Assembly (NCBI RefSeq): GCF_004359215.1
Contig: NC_090615.1
Coordinates: 4,525,710-4,589,709, forward strand
Length of the DNA stretch: 64,000 nucleotides
Source: Bremia lactucae
Lineage: Eukaryota > Oomycota > Peronosporomycetes > Peronosporales > Peronosporaceae
Direction: 5' to 3'
Positions 33,098 through 44,700 of this stretch are shown piece by piece. Position 1 is the first letter of the stretch, and the number at the start of each line of letters is the position of its first letter. The notes beneath the pieces were generated by a model, which saw nothing but the letters and a program-made list of their open reading frames with translations, did not search any database and was not told the origin of the DNA. Made by a program: the position numbers and the translations under genes.

Positions 33098-34052
33098 NNN
33101 NNNNNNNNNNNNNNNNNNNNNNNNNNNNNNNNNNNNNNNNNNNNNNNNNNNNNNNNNNNNNNNNNNNNNNNNNNNNNNNNNNNNNNNNNNNNNNNNNNNN
33201 NNNNNNNNNNNNNNNNNNNNNNNNNNNNNNNNNNNNNNNNNNNNNNNNNNNNNNNNNNNNNNNNNNNNNNNNNNNNNNNNNNNNNNNNNNNNNNNNNNNN
33301 NNNNNNNNNNNNNNNNNNNNNNNNNNNNNNNNNNNNNNNNNNNNNNNNNNNNNNNNNNNNNNNNNNNNNNNNNNNNNNNNNNNNNNNNNNNNNNNNNNNN
33401 NNNNNNNNNNNNNNNNNNNNNNNNNNNNNNNNNNNNNNNNNNNNNNNNNNNNNNNNNNNNNNNNNNNNNNNNNNNNNNNNNNNNNNNNNNNNNNNNNNNN
33501 NNNNNNNNNNNNNNNNNNNNNNNNNNNNNNNNNNNNNNNNNNNNNNNNNNNNNNNNNNNNNNNNNNNNNNNNNNNNNNNNNNNNNNNNNNNNNNNNNNNN
33601 NNNNNNNNNNNNNNNNNNNNNNNNNNNNNNNNNNNNNNNNNNNNNNNNNNNNNNNNNNNNNNNNNNNNNNNNNNNNNNNNNNNNNNNNNNNNNNNNNNNN
33701 NNNNNNNNNNNNNNNNNNNNNNNNNNNNNNNNNNNNNNNNNNNNNNNNNNNNNNNNNNNNNNNNNNNNNNNNNNNNNNNNNNNNNNNNNNNNNNNNNNNN
33801 NNNNNNNNNNNNNNNNNNNNNNNNNNNNNNNNNNNNNNNNNNNNNNNNNNNNNNNNNNNNNNNNNNNNNNNNNNNNNNNNNNNNNNNNNNNNNNNNNNNN
33901 NNNNNNNNNNNNNNNNNNNNNNNNNNNNNNNNNNGCGTTCCGACTAAGGCATTAGACGCGGCCGGCGAATTAACGCGGCGCGTGCGCTTAGTGCGAGGTT
34001 GAGTGGGCGTCTTCGCAGACGACCCACCAACGTGGCCCCTTTTAGGTGGCAT
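32574..34052 (-). CDS. Family C antisense ORF (C3), open on both sides of a gap
   Basis: The ATG at 34052-34050 gives MPPKRGHVGGSSAKTPTQPR followed by TKRTRRV, a basic, possibly nuclear-targeting start. The centre is lost in an 837-N gap. Below the gap the frame is open for 174 codons (33097-32574): VGYRSVPKSQNSSGNLS, a linker, DRSGDLAHLIAAALPSSVQS, and a leucine-heptad coiled coil (ERRIADLEGQVSRLTSDLVD, YERLKTRLDLLEKVML), then an Arg/Ser/Pro tail (SPSPSPSPE). This part lies exactly opposite the open chromodomain/spacer region of pol. It is the clearest evidence that the antisense frame is maintained. Whether the hidden part is open cannot be told. Confidence 0.62.
   Translation of the reverse strand: MPPKRGHVGGSSAKTPTQPRTKRTRRVNSPAASNALVGTXXXXXXXXXXXXXXXXXXXXXXXXXXXXXXXXXXXXXXXXXXXXXXXXXXXXXXXXXXXXXXXXXXXXXXXXXXXXXXXXXXXXXXXXXXXXXXXXXXXXXXXXXXXXXXXXXXXXXXXXXXXXXXXXXXXXXXXXXXXXXXXXXXXXXXXXXXXXXXXXXXXXXXXXXXXXXXXXXXXXXXXXXXXXXXXXXXXXXXXXXXXXXXXXXXXXXXXXXXXXXXXXXXXXXXXXXXXXXXXXXXXXXXXXXXXXXXXXXXXXXXXXXXXXXXXXXXXXXXXXVASAGAPFHRQQPSRAHQYVGYRSVPKSQNSSGNLSIGRGSGTLASRSGGQATFQQGSVDSHPHPLVPVAPDRSGDLAHLIAAALPSSVQSHAAERRIADLEGQVSRLTSDLVDVRAKARQGYERLKTRLDLLEKVMLIDPRYSRDVPRSPSPVHGGRNRSNCFSPSPSPSPE
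33098..33934. other. Assembly gap of 837 N
   Basis: Ns hide the end of C3 pol and the middle of the antisense ORF. Any reading frame drawn through it is not evidence of coding. Confidence 0.99.
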
Positions 34053-34142
34053 CTTGGGCGCCGTGTATGGAAACACGTGCGCTAGAGTGATCGAGTGAAC
34101 TAGCGGCGCGTAAAGCTGCTCGCAGTTCCTCTCTCCTCTTTG

Positions 34143-34166
34143 ACGAATTCAAAAATGTAAATTCGT
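34143..34166 (+). other. Hairpin next to the polypurine tract (C3)
   Basis: ACGAATT (34143-34149) and AATTCGT (34160-34166) pair around a 10-base loop. The purine tract AAAGAGGGGGATGG follows at 34171-34184, directly before the LTR. Confidence 0.65.
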
Positions 34167-34184
34167 TCTTAAAGAGGGGGATGG

Positions 34185-34733
34185 TGTAACGGGCTAAAGT
34201 TGCCCTAATGTTACACAGTCCCCGTTAAGTACACTTGGTGTGCTTAAGAGGATGGTCAATTACTAAGTAATAGTAATTAGACCCAGCACTCGGGGTGTAA
34301 TTTAACATTTGTGCCCAACCCTTGTGTATGTGATACACATGGGTGCATTCACATTAGGAGGGATGACGCCCAGCGTCATCCGTGATGACGATAAGCGTCA
34401 TCCGTTACGCGAGGTATCTAGAAAGATACGCTCGCCATACATATTAAGTGTTATCTATAGAGATGACATTTTAATTGGTAAAAATAAGTATTTATATTTA
34501 ATACGATTAAATATAAATCAGTCTTAAAACTACTTCCTACTTGGTAAGGGCGCACGGATTACCGCTCCCGTGAGGACACTTAACCAGTGTACTTAGTGTG
34601 TTGGGTGAGGTCGCTTATGCGCCCACCACAACTACCTCACTGCACGCAAGAGAAGCAGGTTAAACGACTTCCTCGCTGTGCTAGGGTGTGTGTCTAAGAA
34701 GAGCGTGGCCGCATTACGTCGTGCCCTCCTACA
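34185..34733 (+). repeat. LTR of family C (3' LTR of C3)
   Basis: 549 bases, TGTAACGGGCTAAAG to CCTCCTACA. Contains a duplicated GATGACG/CGTCATC hairpin (34361-34402) and a 13-bp AT palindrome around an ACG loop (34490-34518). No primer-binding site follows. Confidence 0.92.
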
Positions 34734-34891
34734 GATCATGTATAGGTGCGAGATTTCGCACAATGCCATTATGTTGATGTCGATATTGTTGGGTTTGTGA
34801 TATCCGCTATTGTGCGTCGAAGTCTTCCACAGCAAGATATGAACTGCTACCTTGATATTCTTGAGTCTGTGAGAACAAGGAATAACCATAT
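34734..34891. other. Unassigned 158-bp spacer between LTR-C and LTR-B
   Basis: No similarity to the other elements of the window and no ORF of note. Confidence 0.5.
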
Positions 34892-35328
34892 TATAATGAG
34901 GTGAATCGTTACAGGAATTAACACTTAAAGATTATTAATAAACATAGTATCTAATAGGTAGAGAATATTTGGAGAATATTCCTTTACGTAGTAATATTCG
35001 AAAAGCTTATACATTGGTAGATAAAGGCCTTTATGTCTATTTGCTCCGCGGTCCAGTCAGCGCTGGACGCGCGCAAAGAGAGAGACAGATAAGAATTTAT
35101 TACATTTTTTGTATTAGTTTATAGTTAAGTTAGTATAGGATAGATAGAAACAAAAAACTTTATTATATTCAATACGCTTACTTTAACCCTCTCTAAAGCA
35201 AATGTTGTAAAGAGAGTCTTCCTCTGCACGTACTAGTGTACGTGAAGTGACGTGACGCACCACTCGCACTGAAGCAGTGCGAAGTGGACTTGTACTAAAG
35301 CAAAACAAGTCGGCAGTGCCCCGTTCCA
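34892..35328 (+). repeat. LTR of family B (5' LTR of B2)
   Basis: 437 bases. The terminus reads TATAATGAGG where intact copies have TGTAACGGGG, and the other end reads CGTTCCA. The twin AAG-type hairpins are still visible at 35266-35311. Confidence 0.88.
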
Positions 35329-35330
35329 CC

Positions 35331-35340
35331 TGTTAGCACT
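35331..35340 (+). other. Primer-binding site of B2
   Basis: TGTTAGCACT, one change from the shared site, two bases after the LTR end. Confidence 0.7.
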
Positions 35341-35470
35341 TTGTAGTCTGTCCAAGGACCACAGTTCTATCATCTAACATGGACATGTTAAATGATACTG
35401 GAAATACGCATCACGTTTCGCGTATCGCTACTCCTTTCTAAGTGACATAGAAAGGAGTGCAGTCGAACGA

Positions 35471-36375
35471 ATGAGTTCGACCTTTGGGAATGATGCCATC
35501 CTGGCCATGCTGTCCGGTTTGGACAGAGATGCCCTCTATACTGCCATCATCAAGTTCATACAACTTGAAAAACTTGACGATGCGAAAGAGAAAGCATCCT
35601 TGCTTAATCAGCAAGGCTCTCAAAAAGCAGAACTGTTGAGGTTGCAACAGGTACAGACCCCTGTACCTGGGATGACGCACACGCATCGTCCCGAAACCTT
35701 AAAGATTGGCATCTCTAAGTATAGGGGAGTCGAAGAAGATTTCCTCTTAAGATGGTTTGTCGAGTTGGACGATGCCATAGGAGCTCGTCATACTGTCGAC
35801 GAGCAAACGCAAGTCGCATTTGCTCAGTCAAATTTAGCAGGTCGTGCCAAAACTTGGGCACTAAGCCTTAAGTTGCGCGGCCCATGTATTTTTTTGGTCG
35901 CTAGAGGCTTTCAAACCGGGCTCAAACAGACGTATGAACCGCCAAGGGCTGAGTTCAGAGCTCTATCAGAGCTTCTAAAACTCAAGCAAGGCAAGCGTGA
36001 TGTTAACGCTTAATGCCCAGCACATACGACTCTTAGCGAGTTGTATCACAAACAACCCAGTGCATGAACACACGTTCATTACGGTGTTCATGAAAGGTCT
36101 TACGGACGGTCCCGCAATGACCCACCGGTTCCGCTTGGAATTGGATACGCTTAAAGAAGCAATATCCGTTGCGAACGATAAGTGATTGCAGAAATGCATT
36201 CGCTGTCAAAAGTTAGGACACTACGCTCATGAGTGTAGTGCTTCACGCCCAGTACCGAGAGGTACCGAAAGTAACCATGAACGAAATGCCAAAAAGGGCA
36301 ACGGTCGCGGGTCTGACGTCGTTGCGAAATCGCAATAACGAGGTGGACCGCCAAAATCGGTCGGGGTCAGCAACG
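35471..36375 (+). pseudogene. gag: Family B gag (B2)
   Basis: Best-preserved B gag start: open for 180 codons (35471-36013): MSSTFGNDAILAMLSGLDRD, LDDAKEKASLLNQQ, ETLKIGISKYRGVEEDFLLR, AGRAKTWALSLKLR. A one-base slip near 36010 ends it. The zinc knuckle C-IR-C-QKLG-H-YAHE-C follows at 36195-36236. The gag-stop repeat is damaged: about eight bases including the TAG are missing near 36371. From 35686 on, the sequence is virtually identical to B3 including its defects. Confidence 0.87.
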
Positions 36376-39300
36376 CCCTACTGATTCAGCAATCTCAAGA
36401 AAATTTGCAGACCTCTTGAAAAAAGTTGCTTCAGACACACAATCAAAATGTATCTCTGCACCTGGCGATGAGGTATCCCTCATCACTTTGAAATTAAAAG
36501 TGACAAATAATTTGTCACTTAGTGCCCTAGTTGACTGTGAGGCGTCGAATAACTTTGTTCGTCGCTAGTCGCTTGAGGGTCGTAGGCTCGAATATGTTGA
36601 GCGCGAGATCCCTCCAACGAGGATGACGGTGCGTCTAGCGACAGGCGCCTCAATAACAGCAATGAAACGCGTAGTGAAATTTCGCTACACGTTGAAAGAT
36701 TTACAGTACATTGATGATTTTATCGTACGGGATTTGGATGAAAAATTTGATGTCATCCTAGGTTTACCTTGGCTCAGAAAATAAGAGCCAATAATCAGCT
36801 GGCAGCATCGATCCGTTAAGATGCCTGCAACTTGTTCATCAGATGGCCATCCGATGAACGTCTTGAGGTGCCCACAAGAGTGTGGATGTACTACGAGTGA
36901 GTGCGATAGCCTCGCTTGTAGTACGGTCTTTAGTACAACTGCACAAGATCAGAATGTGATTACTAATCACTCCGTGGAGTCAGCTGCCGGCGGCTGTCCC
37001 AATGCACAGGCAGCGCCAAAGGTCCACCACTCGAATAAGTCGAGTGGATTGAGACATGAATGTACGCCTAGCAAGCGACATTCAAGGAAGATACCGGTTG
37101 TCCAAAATGGACAACACGATGAACCTAAGTCGAGTAAAGAGTCGACGGTAGAGGACCCGACTGTGATAGCGCAATCACAGTCGGGAGACGTTAAGGGAAT
37201 AAGTCCCACGTACTTGAGGAGGAATCTCGTCAGATAGTTAATGCTAACTTGACTTGCCTCCATCCCGAGGGATTGATTCCCCGGTAGCCTGTGGATAAAC
37301 ATTAGAAAGAAACCGAGACATTGAATGTCTTGGTTAATGACGGTTCAAGAGTAGGCGCTTATACTCTTGATCTGTATGCGCCTCCGAAGTTGATTTCAGA
37401 GATAACTCAATTACCAACCCTAGAACCCAAGCGAATCTCGAGAGAACTGCATCGTGGTAGAATCAAGCAGATTTGCGTACTCATCACAGAGGACGAATAC
37501 GTAACTGATACTTGGTCAGCGGTATTTTTTGCAGAGAACGAACGGGTTCTCAGCAGCTCATCGATGGACCAAGGTGTGCTCGATGTGAAGACTCGGATTA
37601 TGAGATATACTACTTAACCTGGTAGTCGCTTAAAACCAATCCTTTGTACAAGAATTTGATTAAATTCAGGGATATATTCCCTGAAACCGTTCCATGCGAG
37701 TCGCCTATGGATAAAGGCACTCGACATGAGATCGAGCTCAAACCGGGCTCGAAGTACTGTTTTATGAAGTAGTGACCACTGCCTCGTGAACAAGTACTTG
37801 CGATCGATGAATTCTTTATCGATCTATTAAAAGTGGGCTATGTGAGGGAGCTAACCTCCCCACGTAGCTCTCCAGCCTTCTGTGTGTGAAAGGCCACAGG
37901 AGGGTGACGGATAGTGCACGCTTTCAATAAACTGAATGCTGCAACGGTACCGACTCGAACGCCGATACCTAGAAAAGACCTAATCATAGATGGTTTGTCT
38001 AAGAGTACCATCTTTTCGTCTATGGATTTGATGAATGGATTTTATCAGATCCTTATGCGTGGCCGGGACATCACGTACATAGCGGTGAGCACTCCCAGTG
38101 GGATGCTCTGGGAACGGCTAGTAATGCCACAGGTGCTTAATATGCCCCTGCAACATTCAACAGATCATAACGAATCTGTTGAGACCGGTGCGAGAATTTA
38201 CACCGAGTCATTTTGACGATGTATTCGTCCATAGCCGGGTATAGACGGAAAGACGGACGTGGAAGTTCATAAATTTAACGTTCGTCAGATTCTTACACTT
38301 ATGCGAAGGCATAAATTGCACGCAAATCTTAAGAAATGTATATTTGCTGCAAGCGAAATACCACTTCTTGGGTGCAACGTCGGTAAACACGGCGTGCGCC
38401 CTGATCCCGAAAAGATCAAGGCATTTACCGATGGTCAGTTCCAGTCGATGTCAAGGGACTTGGAAAGTTCCTGCGTATTTGCATAAGTACTTCCGCAATT
38501 ATGCCGAGATGACAGTTCATCTCTCTTGTCTTTGAAAAAAAGACGATAAAACGCTATGGATCGCCGATTGTCGGCATTCCTTCGAAGGTATCAAGCAAAG
38601 CTTGATGCAATCGCCCATCTTCGCGATTGCAGATCAAGACAGACCATTCCATGCCGACCCGATTTCGAGCCGGCTGCGCGTTCCAACAGTGAAAATAATC
38701 CCACTGTTGCAACACTCATTTCAAGTGTTCTGTCATCAACCTTGTTTGATGACTTAAAAAAAAGCCTACGAAGAAGATAAGGGTCCGTTGCGTTTATTGG
38801 ATTATCAGATAAATGCATCCGATAATACTTTTTTAATATTTACCGGCTTTATATCGATCGTCATCCGATCGATACACAACACGCAACGGCATATTGTATT
38901 TCACAGCCCTTGCAGGCGACACTCCATCCCAAATCCCAATGATTTGCGCTTGCGCATCATGTATGAGCGTCACGATGCACCAATAACTGGGCATCGTGGA
39001 CGTGAGAAAACTTAACTCACAGTAAGTCGCGACTTTTATTGGCCCCGCCAGTATCAGTTTATGCGCAAGTACGTTCGTGCTTGCGAAGTATGTCAACGGG
39101 TGAAGCCCAGCCCTTCATCCCGTGCACCTCTCCAACCTCTACAACTTCCAGCAGAGTGTTGGCAGTCCGTATCTGTGGACTTCGTCTTCGGATTTCCCGA
39201 AAACGACCACAAAAATAATGGAATCCTTGTTTTTGTAGACAGATTCAGCAAGATGGTGCACCTTGCTGCGGTACCAGAGTCGATTACGGCTCCGGGTTGT

Positions 39301-40760
39301 GCCCGTGTCTTTATCGACACGGTATTCAAATTCCACGGTTTACTCCGTGAACTGGTCTCGGATAGAGATCCACCGTTATCGGCGGAGTTTGGCAATCCGT
39401 ATTCTGATCTCTCGGAACACGGCTGACTATGTCAACATCCGATCACCCAGAAACGGATAATCAAACAGCGTCCTCGAAGAGATACTTCGAGGTTACGTCC
39501 AATCGTATCCGAATTGGAGCGAGTTTTTACCGATGGTCGAATTCGCCATCAATAATTCGGTGCATGCGTCTACAACGCATACACCGTTCTTTGTGAATGG
39601 CTTACGCCATCCTCGCATACCGACCCAATTAGAGGGATCCTCTAGTCTAAGGGGGGGGGACTCGCAGGAGCAAAACCAATTCTGGCTCATGCTCAACACG
39701 CGTCGAAAATAACAACGACGCGAGTGATGTCAATGTCGAAGAAAACGACATCGAAAATGAGATTGATCTCATGGCAGTACGCACTAAGCGTACTGAAAAA
39801 GACAAAACAAATGAGTTAGCGGAAGAGTTTCTGCTAACTCGAGAATCAATTATCCGTTTCGTTCAGGATTCTATTGCTAACGCAGTGGACCGACAGAAAT
39901 GGAATGCAGACAAACATGGAAGAGCAAATGTTAATTCATTCAAATTAATGATCTAGTGCTACTCTCTACGGTAAACTTACCTAAACGATTAGTCACTAAT
40001 GTGGGTAGCATTAAACTACTACCCAAGTTCATTGGGCCTTTCCGTGTACTGCATCGAAGAGGCAATGCGTACACAATAGAATTGCGACGTAGGATGCGAA
40101 CGCATCCTACGTTTTACGTTGGTCGGCTCCGGCCGTACCATCAGTACGCGGCTTCTTCCGAGGACGGATTTGACCACTCTTTACAAGAATACCCAAAAGA
40201 TTATTGTGATCGCGAACCAGATTTTCATGTTGAACCTGAAGTTTCTCAGGCCGGTTTCGAAGATCCTCGAAGCTACGATGAGCTGACGACAGCTCATCGC
40301 GGACAGCATGATACTTCCGCTCGTACTCCAACAAGGAGTACGCACTCTTCGAACGGTCTTCCAACCGCTCGATATGGTGAGCCTGCACCGTCTGCTCCAA
40401 CGAGCGACGCTTACCGCGCTCGTGGTCAAGTCCCTCCTCCAAATCATGGAGGAAGCGATCGAGTTTGTCGACCATCGACACTAGATCCGACACATGGGTC
40501 GGATTTAATTTTCACTCCTCCGCCACAACCATTGGTGAATTTCCAAGGCTGTCAACGTTTCCTTGTGGAACGTATACTCCGTGATGTGAAGGGGTAGCGA
40601 ACAAGTTATCTTGTTCGCTGGTGCGGTTTACAACCTTCACATGACAGCAGGGAGCCTCGTTCCCAGCTGGTTGTTGACGTTGAGAGCCTCGTCCGTCAGT
40701 ATGACGAGACCCATCCAATGGATCATAAGGTCTATCAGAAAACACGCGCCTCTGGCGCCT
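36376..40760 (+). pseudogene. pol: Family B pol (B2)
   Basis: Protease reads LVDCEASNNFVR, with Glu replacing the catalytic-loop Gly (about 36525). RT 37650-38530: TPIPRKDLIIDGLSKSTIF, TPSGMLWERLVMPQ, HFDDVFVHSRV. RNase H is mostly deleted near 38650 (jump to PDFEPAARSNS). Integrase 38930-39620: MYERHDAPITGHRGREKT, YVRACEVCQRVKPSPSSRAP, SVDFVFGFPENDHKNNG, LVSDRDPP, then EFAINNSVHAS. The tail 39956-40597 is open: LPKFIGPFRVLHRRGNAYTI, HPTFYVGRLRPYHQYA and a long spacer leading to QRFLVERIL of the chromodomain, which then slips frame. It ends at the junction with A3 near 40818. Confidence 0.87.
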
Positions 40761-40818
40761 GTAAATCGATGGCAAAACGTCAATCTCATCGCGCATCTCG
40801 ATAGAGATGCGAGCCCTT
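40107..40818 (-). pseudogene. Family B antisense ORF, C-terminal half (B2)
   Basis: The upper part (40796-40512) reads MRDEIDVLPSIYRRQRRVFS and SQRQQPAGNEAP. The lower part (40493-40107) is a 128-residue open coiled coil: MSDLVSMVDKLDRFLHDLEE, HERGKRRSLEQTVQ, LLEYERKYHAVRDELSSAHR, ending in a basic tail PRKKPRTDG. It lies antisense to the open pol tail, as in the other B copies. Its N-terminal half is missing because the sequence switches to A3 at about 40818. Confidence 0.7.
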
Positions 40819-40819
40819 C

Positions 40820-41740
40820 CCCTGGATCACTGGTGACCCGGCGAGGACGCCGGAGGAGATCGCTGCCCGCGACGCTCTTCATGAGCATTACCTTACGCCG
40901 AAGGTAATGACGCGAAGCCAGTATCTGACGCGTTTACGTGATCAAGCTTGTGGGGCTTCGGTGACCTGCATGAGAAAGATTCTGATCGTTTTGTTTCCAA
41001 ACGAAACAAGGAGTGAAAACGAAGTCTCATTTGAGAACTGGGTTCACCGGGCCCGCAAACTCCGTAATATCTGGAATATCAGAGAGTCTGCGGATTAAGG
41101 TGAAGCTTCGCTTCGACTTCGCTAAGCTTTAGGCCAAAGGCCAGTTACGTTCAGCATTTATGCCACAAAACGAAGTAAGGCTAGCCGATATTTCAGTGCT
41201 ACGGTTGACCGTACAACCAAGGATCGAAGCCGCACTGAGGCTTTAGATCCACCTAATCCCACGTTTAGTAGTGGGAAGCGACGTTTGACGCGAGTTGACC
41301 CTCAGCTTGGAGCTCAAAAATGTCAACGTTGTACGGGCAATCTTGCCGAAGAGGTACCTCGAACTCCCAAGAGTTTTTGGAAGAGGGTTACCCTAGCCAC
41401 TTCACCAGATACTAGTATTGACCCTCACGACGACGTCGCTTTAAAAGTTTCTCCACATGAAACTGAAGGTTTCCCCGCGCATCAAGCGGTGCGGGAGGGG
41501 GCCGAAATTTCGGCGGAAGCATTTGATGCTCAACGACACGAGGTGCAACTTCTTCGTGAGGTCCTTGCTCGGGTTGGGAGCTCTTTTGAGGCGGTTCGGG
41601 CGTCTTTCGCCGAAATCGCTTTTACCACGTAAAGAGGGCCAGTTGGATATCCTGGTGAGGATGCAACAATCTGCGGCACGACCGCCTGTCTCGGCGCAAG
41701 CGCCTTCAAGTCCAAGTGGGAAGGGTCCCGATATGGCTAA
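40820..41740 (+). pseudogene. Family A antisense ORF (A3 copy), 5' truncated
   Basis: A3 runs on the minus strand, so its antisense ORF is on plus. It opens in the middle at ALHEHYLTPKVMTRSQYLTR and IVLFPNETRSENEVSFENWV with RARKLRNIWNIRESAD (40907-41098). After a stop it continues LRFDFAKL, EVPRTPKSFWKRVTLATSPD and the coiled coil HEVQLLREVLARVGSSFEAV (41548-41607), ending near 41740. Residue identity with the A2 copy is high across all blocks. The first part is lost at the B2/A3 junction. Confidence 0.7.
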
Positions 41741-44700
41741 AGCAAGCCAACGTAAAACACTGGATGTGTACGCAGCTTGTTGGGAAGGTTTAGCGTATAA
41801 GCTAGGCCCTTCTTGGCCACGAACGTAAATGGTCCAATAAAGCGCGGGCGAAATTTGGTCTTGAAGACCGCGGATACCAAGTTGGTAGGTAGGTTCTTAG
41901 CGTTTAGTAAAACTCGGTCTCCGACCATATACGAATTAATACAGTTTCTGCTTTTGGCATCTGCTTCTTGTTTTTGTTTGTCTTGGCTATCAGCCATCGT
42001 ATCTCTTACATGTCTTAAGATACTAAATCGCGTCGCGAGAAACTCGCTTACTTGTTTCCGAACGGTAACAGGGCTGATATCAGCAAGCCTATCGGCCGAT
42101 TCTCCCCCACCAAGCCCTTAACCCTGCAGTGGTATCGTTAATGGAACGCGCGGTTGGTAAGACCGTTTACATAGAACACAGTATAGCCTGTAGAGGCATG
42201 AACAGCGTCATTGAACGCAAACTCCACTACTGGGAGCATTGAGCTCCAGCGCTTTGGTGTCTGAGCACACACGCTGCGTTAAACGTCTTCAATGACGCGA
42301 TTGACAAGTTCAGTTCGACCATCGGTCTGTGGATGGTCCGCAGTGGACATCTCCAATCTGGTTATAAGCACTCGGAAAATTGATTTCCAGATTTACCCGT
42401 AAAATCGGGGATCCCGATCAGAGATAATTGCCACTGGCAAACCATGTTTTCGAAACACGCGATCGATGAACAGCTTAGCTGTACCGTCTCCATCAATGGA
42501 ATCTGGCACGGCTGCTTAGTAAGCCATTTTGCTCAAACGGTCAACAAAGACCACTATACCGGAGTTACCGGCTGAATCTTTCGGTAGCCCAAAGACGAAA
42601 TCCATACTAATGGACTCCCACAATCCTATGGGGACGGGAAGACTCGCCAGTGGCGCAGCAGCATGTGTCGAGGGTTTAATCCGTTGGCACGTTTCGCATG
42701 TGCGAATATATGTGCTGACCCATTTTTAAAGTTTGGGCCACCGACTCTGGCCTATGAAGCCGTAGGTCTTTTCTCAAGCGAGATGACCACCAAGGACAGT
42801 ATCGTGTGCCTCATATTGGATCCGGTACTTCACCTCCTCATCATGAGGAACAATGACACGCGGAGGGTCCGCGATGTTTGTGCAACAGGTTGTTATCGAT
42901 AGAAATCGATGTAACCTTGCACGCAAACGTGCCGCCAATTTAATACCCAATTTGAGTCCTATAACGCTCGTAGCAGAGCTGCACACTGTTTATCCTTGGC
43001 GTAAGCCGAACTGATTAATTCAGGAATAGGTGACGAGATAGTCGTTGAATGAGAATCTCATAATCCGGCCTGCGTGATAACGCGTCGGCCAAAGCATTTT
43101 GCTTGCCGGGCTTATACTTCACCACGAAGTTGGATTCCGCAAAAAAAGATAGTTATCGGGCCATTTTCTGTGAGAGATGGGGCGACTTAGTCGCCGTGCG
43201 CAATGATGTGTGATCTGTAAAAATCACAAACGGCTTAGAGCCGAGTGGATGACCTCTGAATTTGACGAGAGCATACTTCATAACAAGGAACTCTTTGTCA
43301 TGAACTGGGTAGTTCTTTTCCGCAGCTTTAAGCTTTTTAGACTCGAACGCAATAACACGTTGATGCCCATCAACATCTGTTTGTAACAGAGCACTGCCAA
43401 TGGCAAAATCTGATGCGTCAAAGACGATACTGAAAGGCCAATTTGGGTTTGGCAGTACCAGAATCGGGGCATGGATAAGACTACCCTTAACTGCTCGAAA
43501 AGCATTATTTTCGGTGCTAGTCCAGCACCATTCTATATCTTTCTTTAGGAGTTTAGATAATGGCCTAGCCATATCAGCGTAATTTTTGCTATATTTGTGT
43601 AAATAATTGGCGAGACCCAACCACTTAAGCAAATCCTTTTGGTTTTTAGGAACCGGCCAATCTACTATGGCTTTTACCTTAGCGGAATCGCTCTAAGGCA
43701 TCGCTTTCCAATGAAGTTTTCTAAAGAAGGAATTTCGTCTGCGCCAAAAATGCATTTAGATGCATTGGCATACAATTTTTTTGTGCGCATGCATTCGAGC
43801 ACTGCTCGCAAATGGTCTAAATGGTTTTCCATATCCGACCGACCCTGCTCCGCACGACTATGGACAAAAATGTCATCGAAATAAGTCTGTGCATAACCTC
43901 GATGAGGGCGAAACAGTTGCGTCACTAGACGATTAAATGTTGCCGGGGCGTTGGAAAGCCATTGTGGAAAACCAGCCACTCCCATTACATGCCGCTTTGG
44001 GTGCTAACCGCTGTAAGCGGGATATCACTAGCTCGCATAAGCACTTGGTAGTAACCATTGACTAAGTCCAATGCACTGTACATTGTACATCCCACCATAT
44101 TGTTCTAAAGAACATCTTTTCTAGGAATGGGGGTTTGGGCTGGTATAGTGGCAGCCTTAAGCTTATTATAAGCATGTACAATGCGCCATTTACCATTTGG
44201 CTTTTTGACACAAAAATGTCGGTGTCGAATGAGGAGATTTGTTCTCTCGTAACATTTCAGCCTCGTGCTTTGCATGGAAGAAATCGTCAATGACGTCACA
44301 CTGCTCCTTTGGTAAAAGCCATTGTTCTTGTGACACAGTATTTGGTTCCCATTACTAAGTCAATTTCATGATGAACACTTCTATCCGGAGCTAAAACAGA
44401 TGGTGGGTTATTACATACCTTATCTTGGAATTCCTTAATTAAGGAATAAAAAGGATCCGTAGGATCTTCCAGGATCGGTGACCCATTTCGCGCACAAAGT
44501 GCACCTTTTGTGTCATCCAGGACAGCTTCGTCTAGAAGTGACGATGAGTTTAACTCAACCATAGGTCGAATGACCATCATTTCAGATAAGTCACCAGTTT
44601 TTAAGACTCGACCGCACTCATCAATAGACATTTCGTCTAGCTCTAAAAGAGCATGTAACGAGAGGATTGCCGCAAGGCTTACTTCCCCCTCAATGTTACC

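Noticed and set aside
32375..33955. 526-codon plus-strand frame across the second gap
   Set aside because: Only the part up to 33097 is real sequence (pol tail and chromodomain). The remainder is Ns; the end beyond 33934 is opposite the antisense ORF start.
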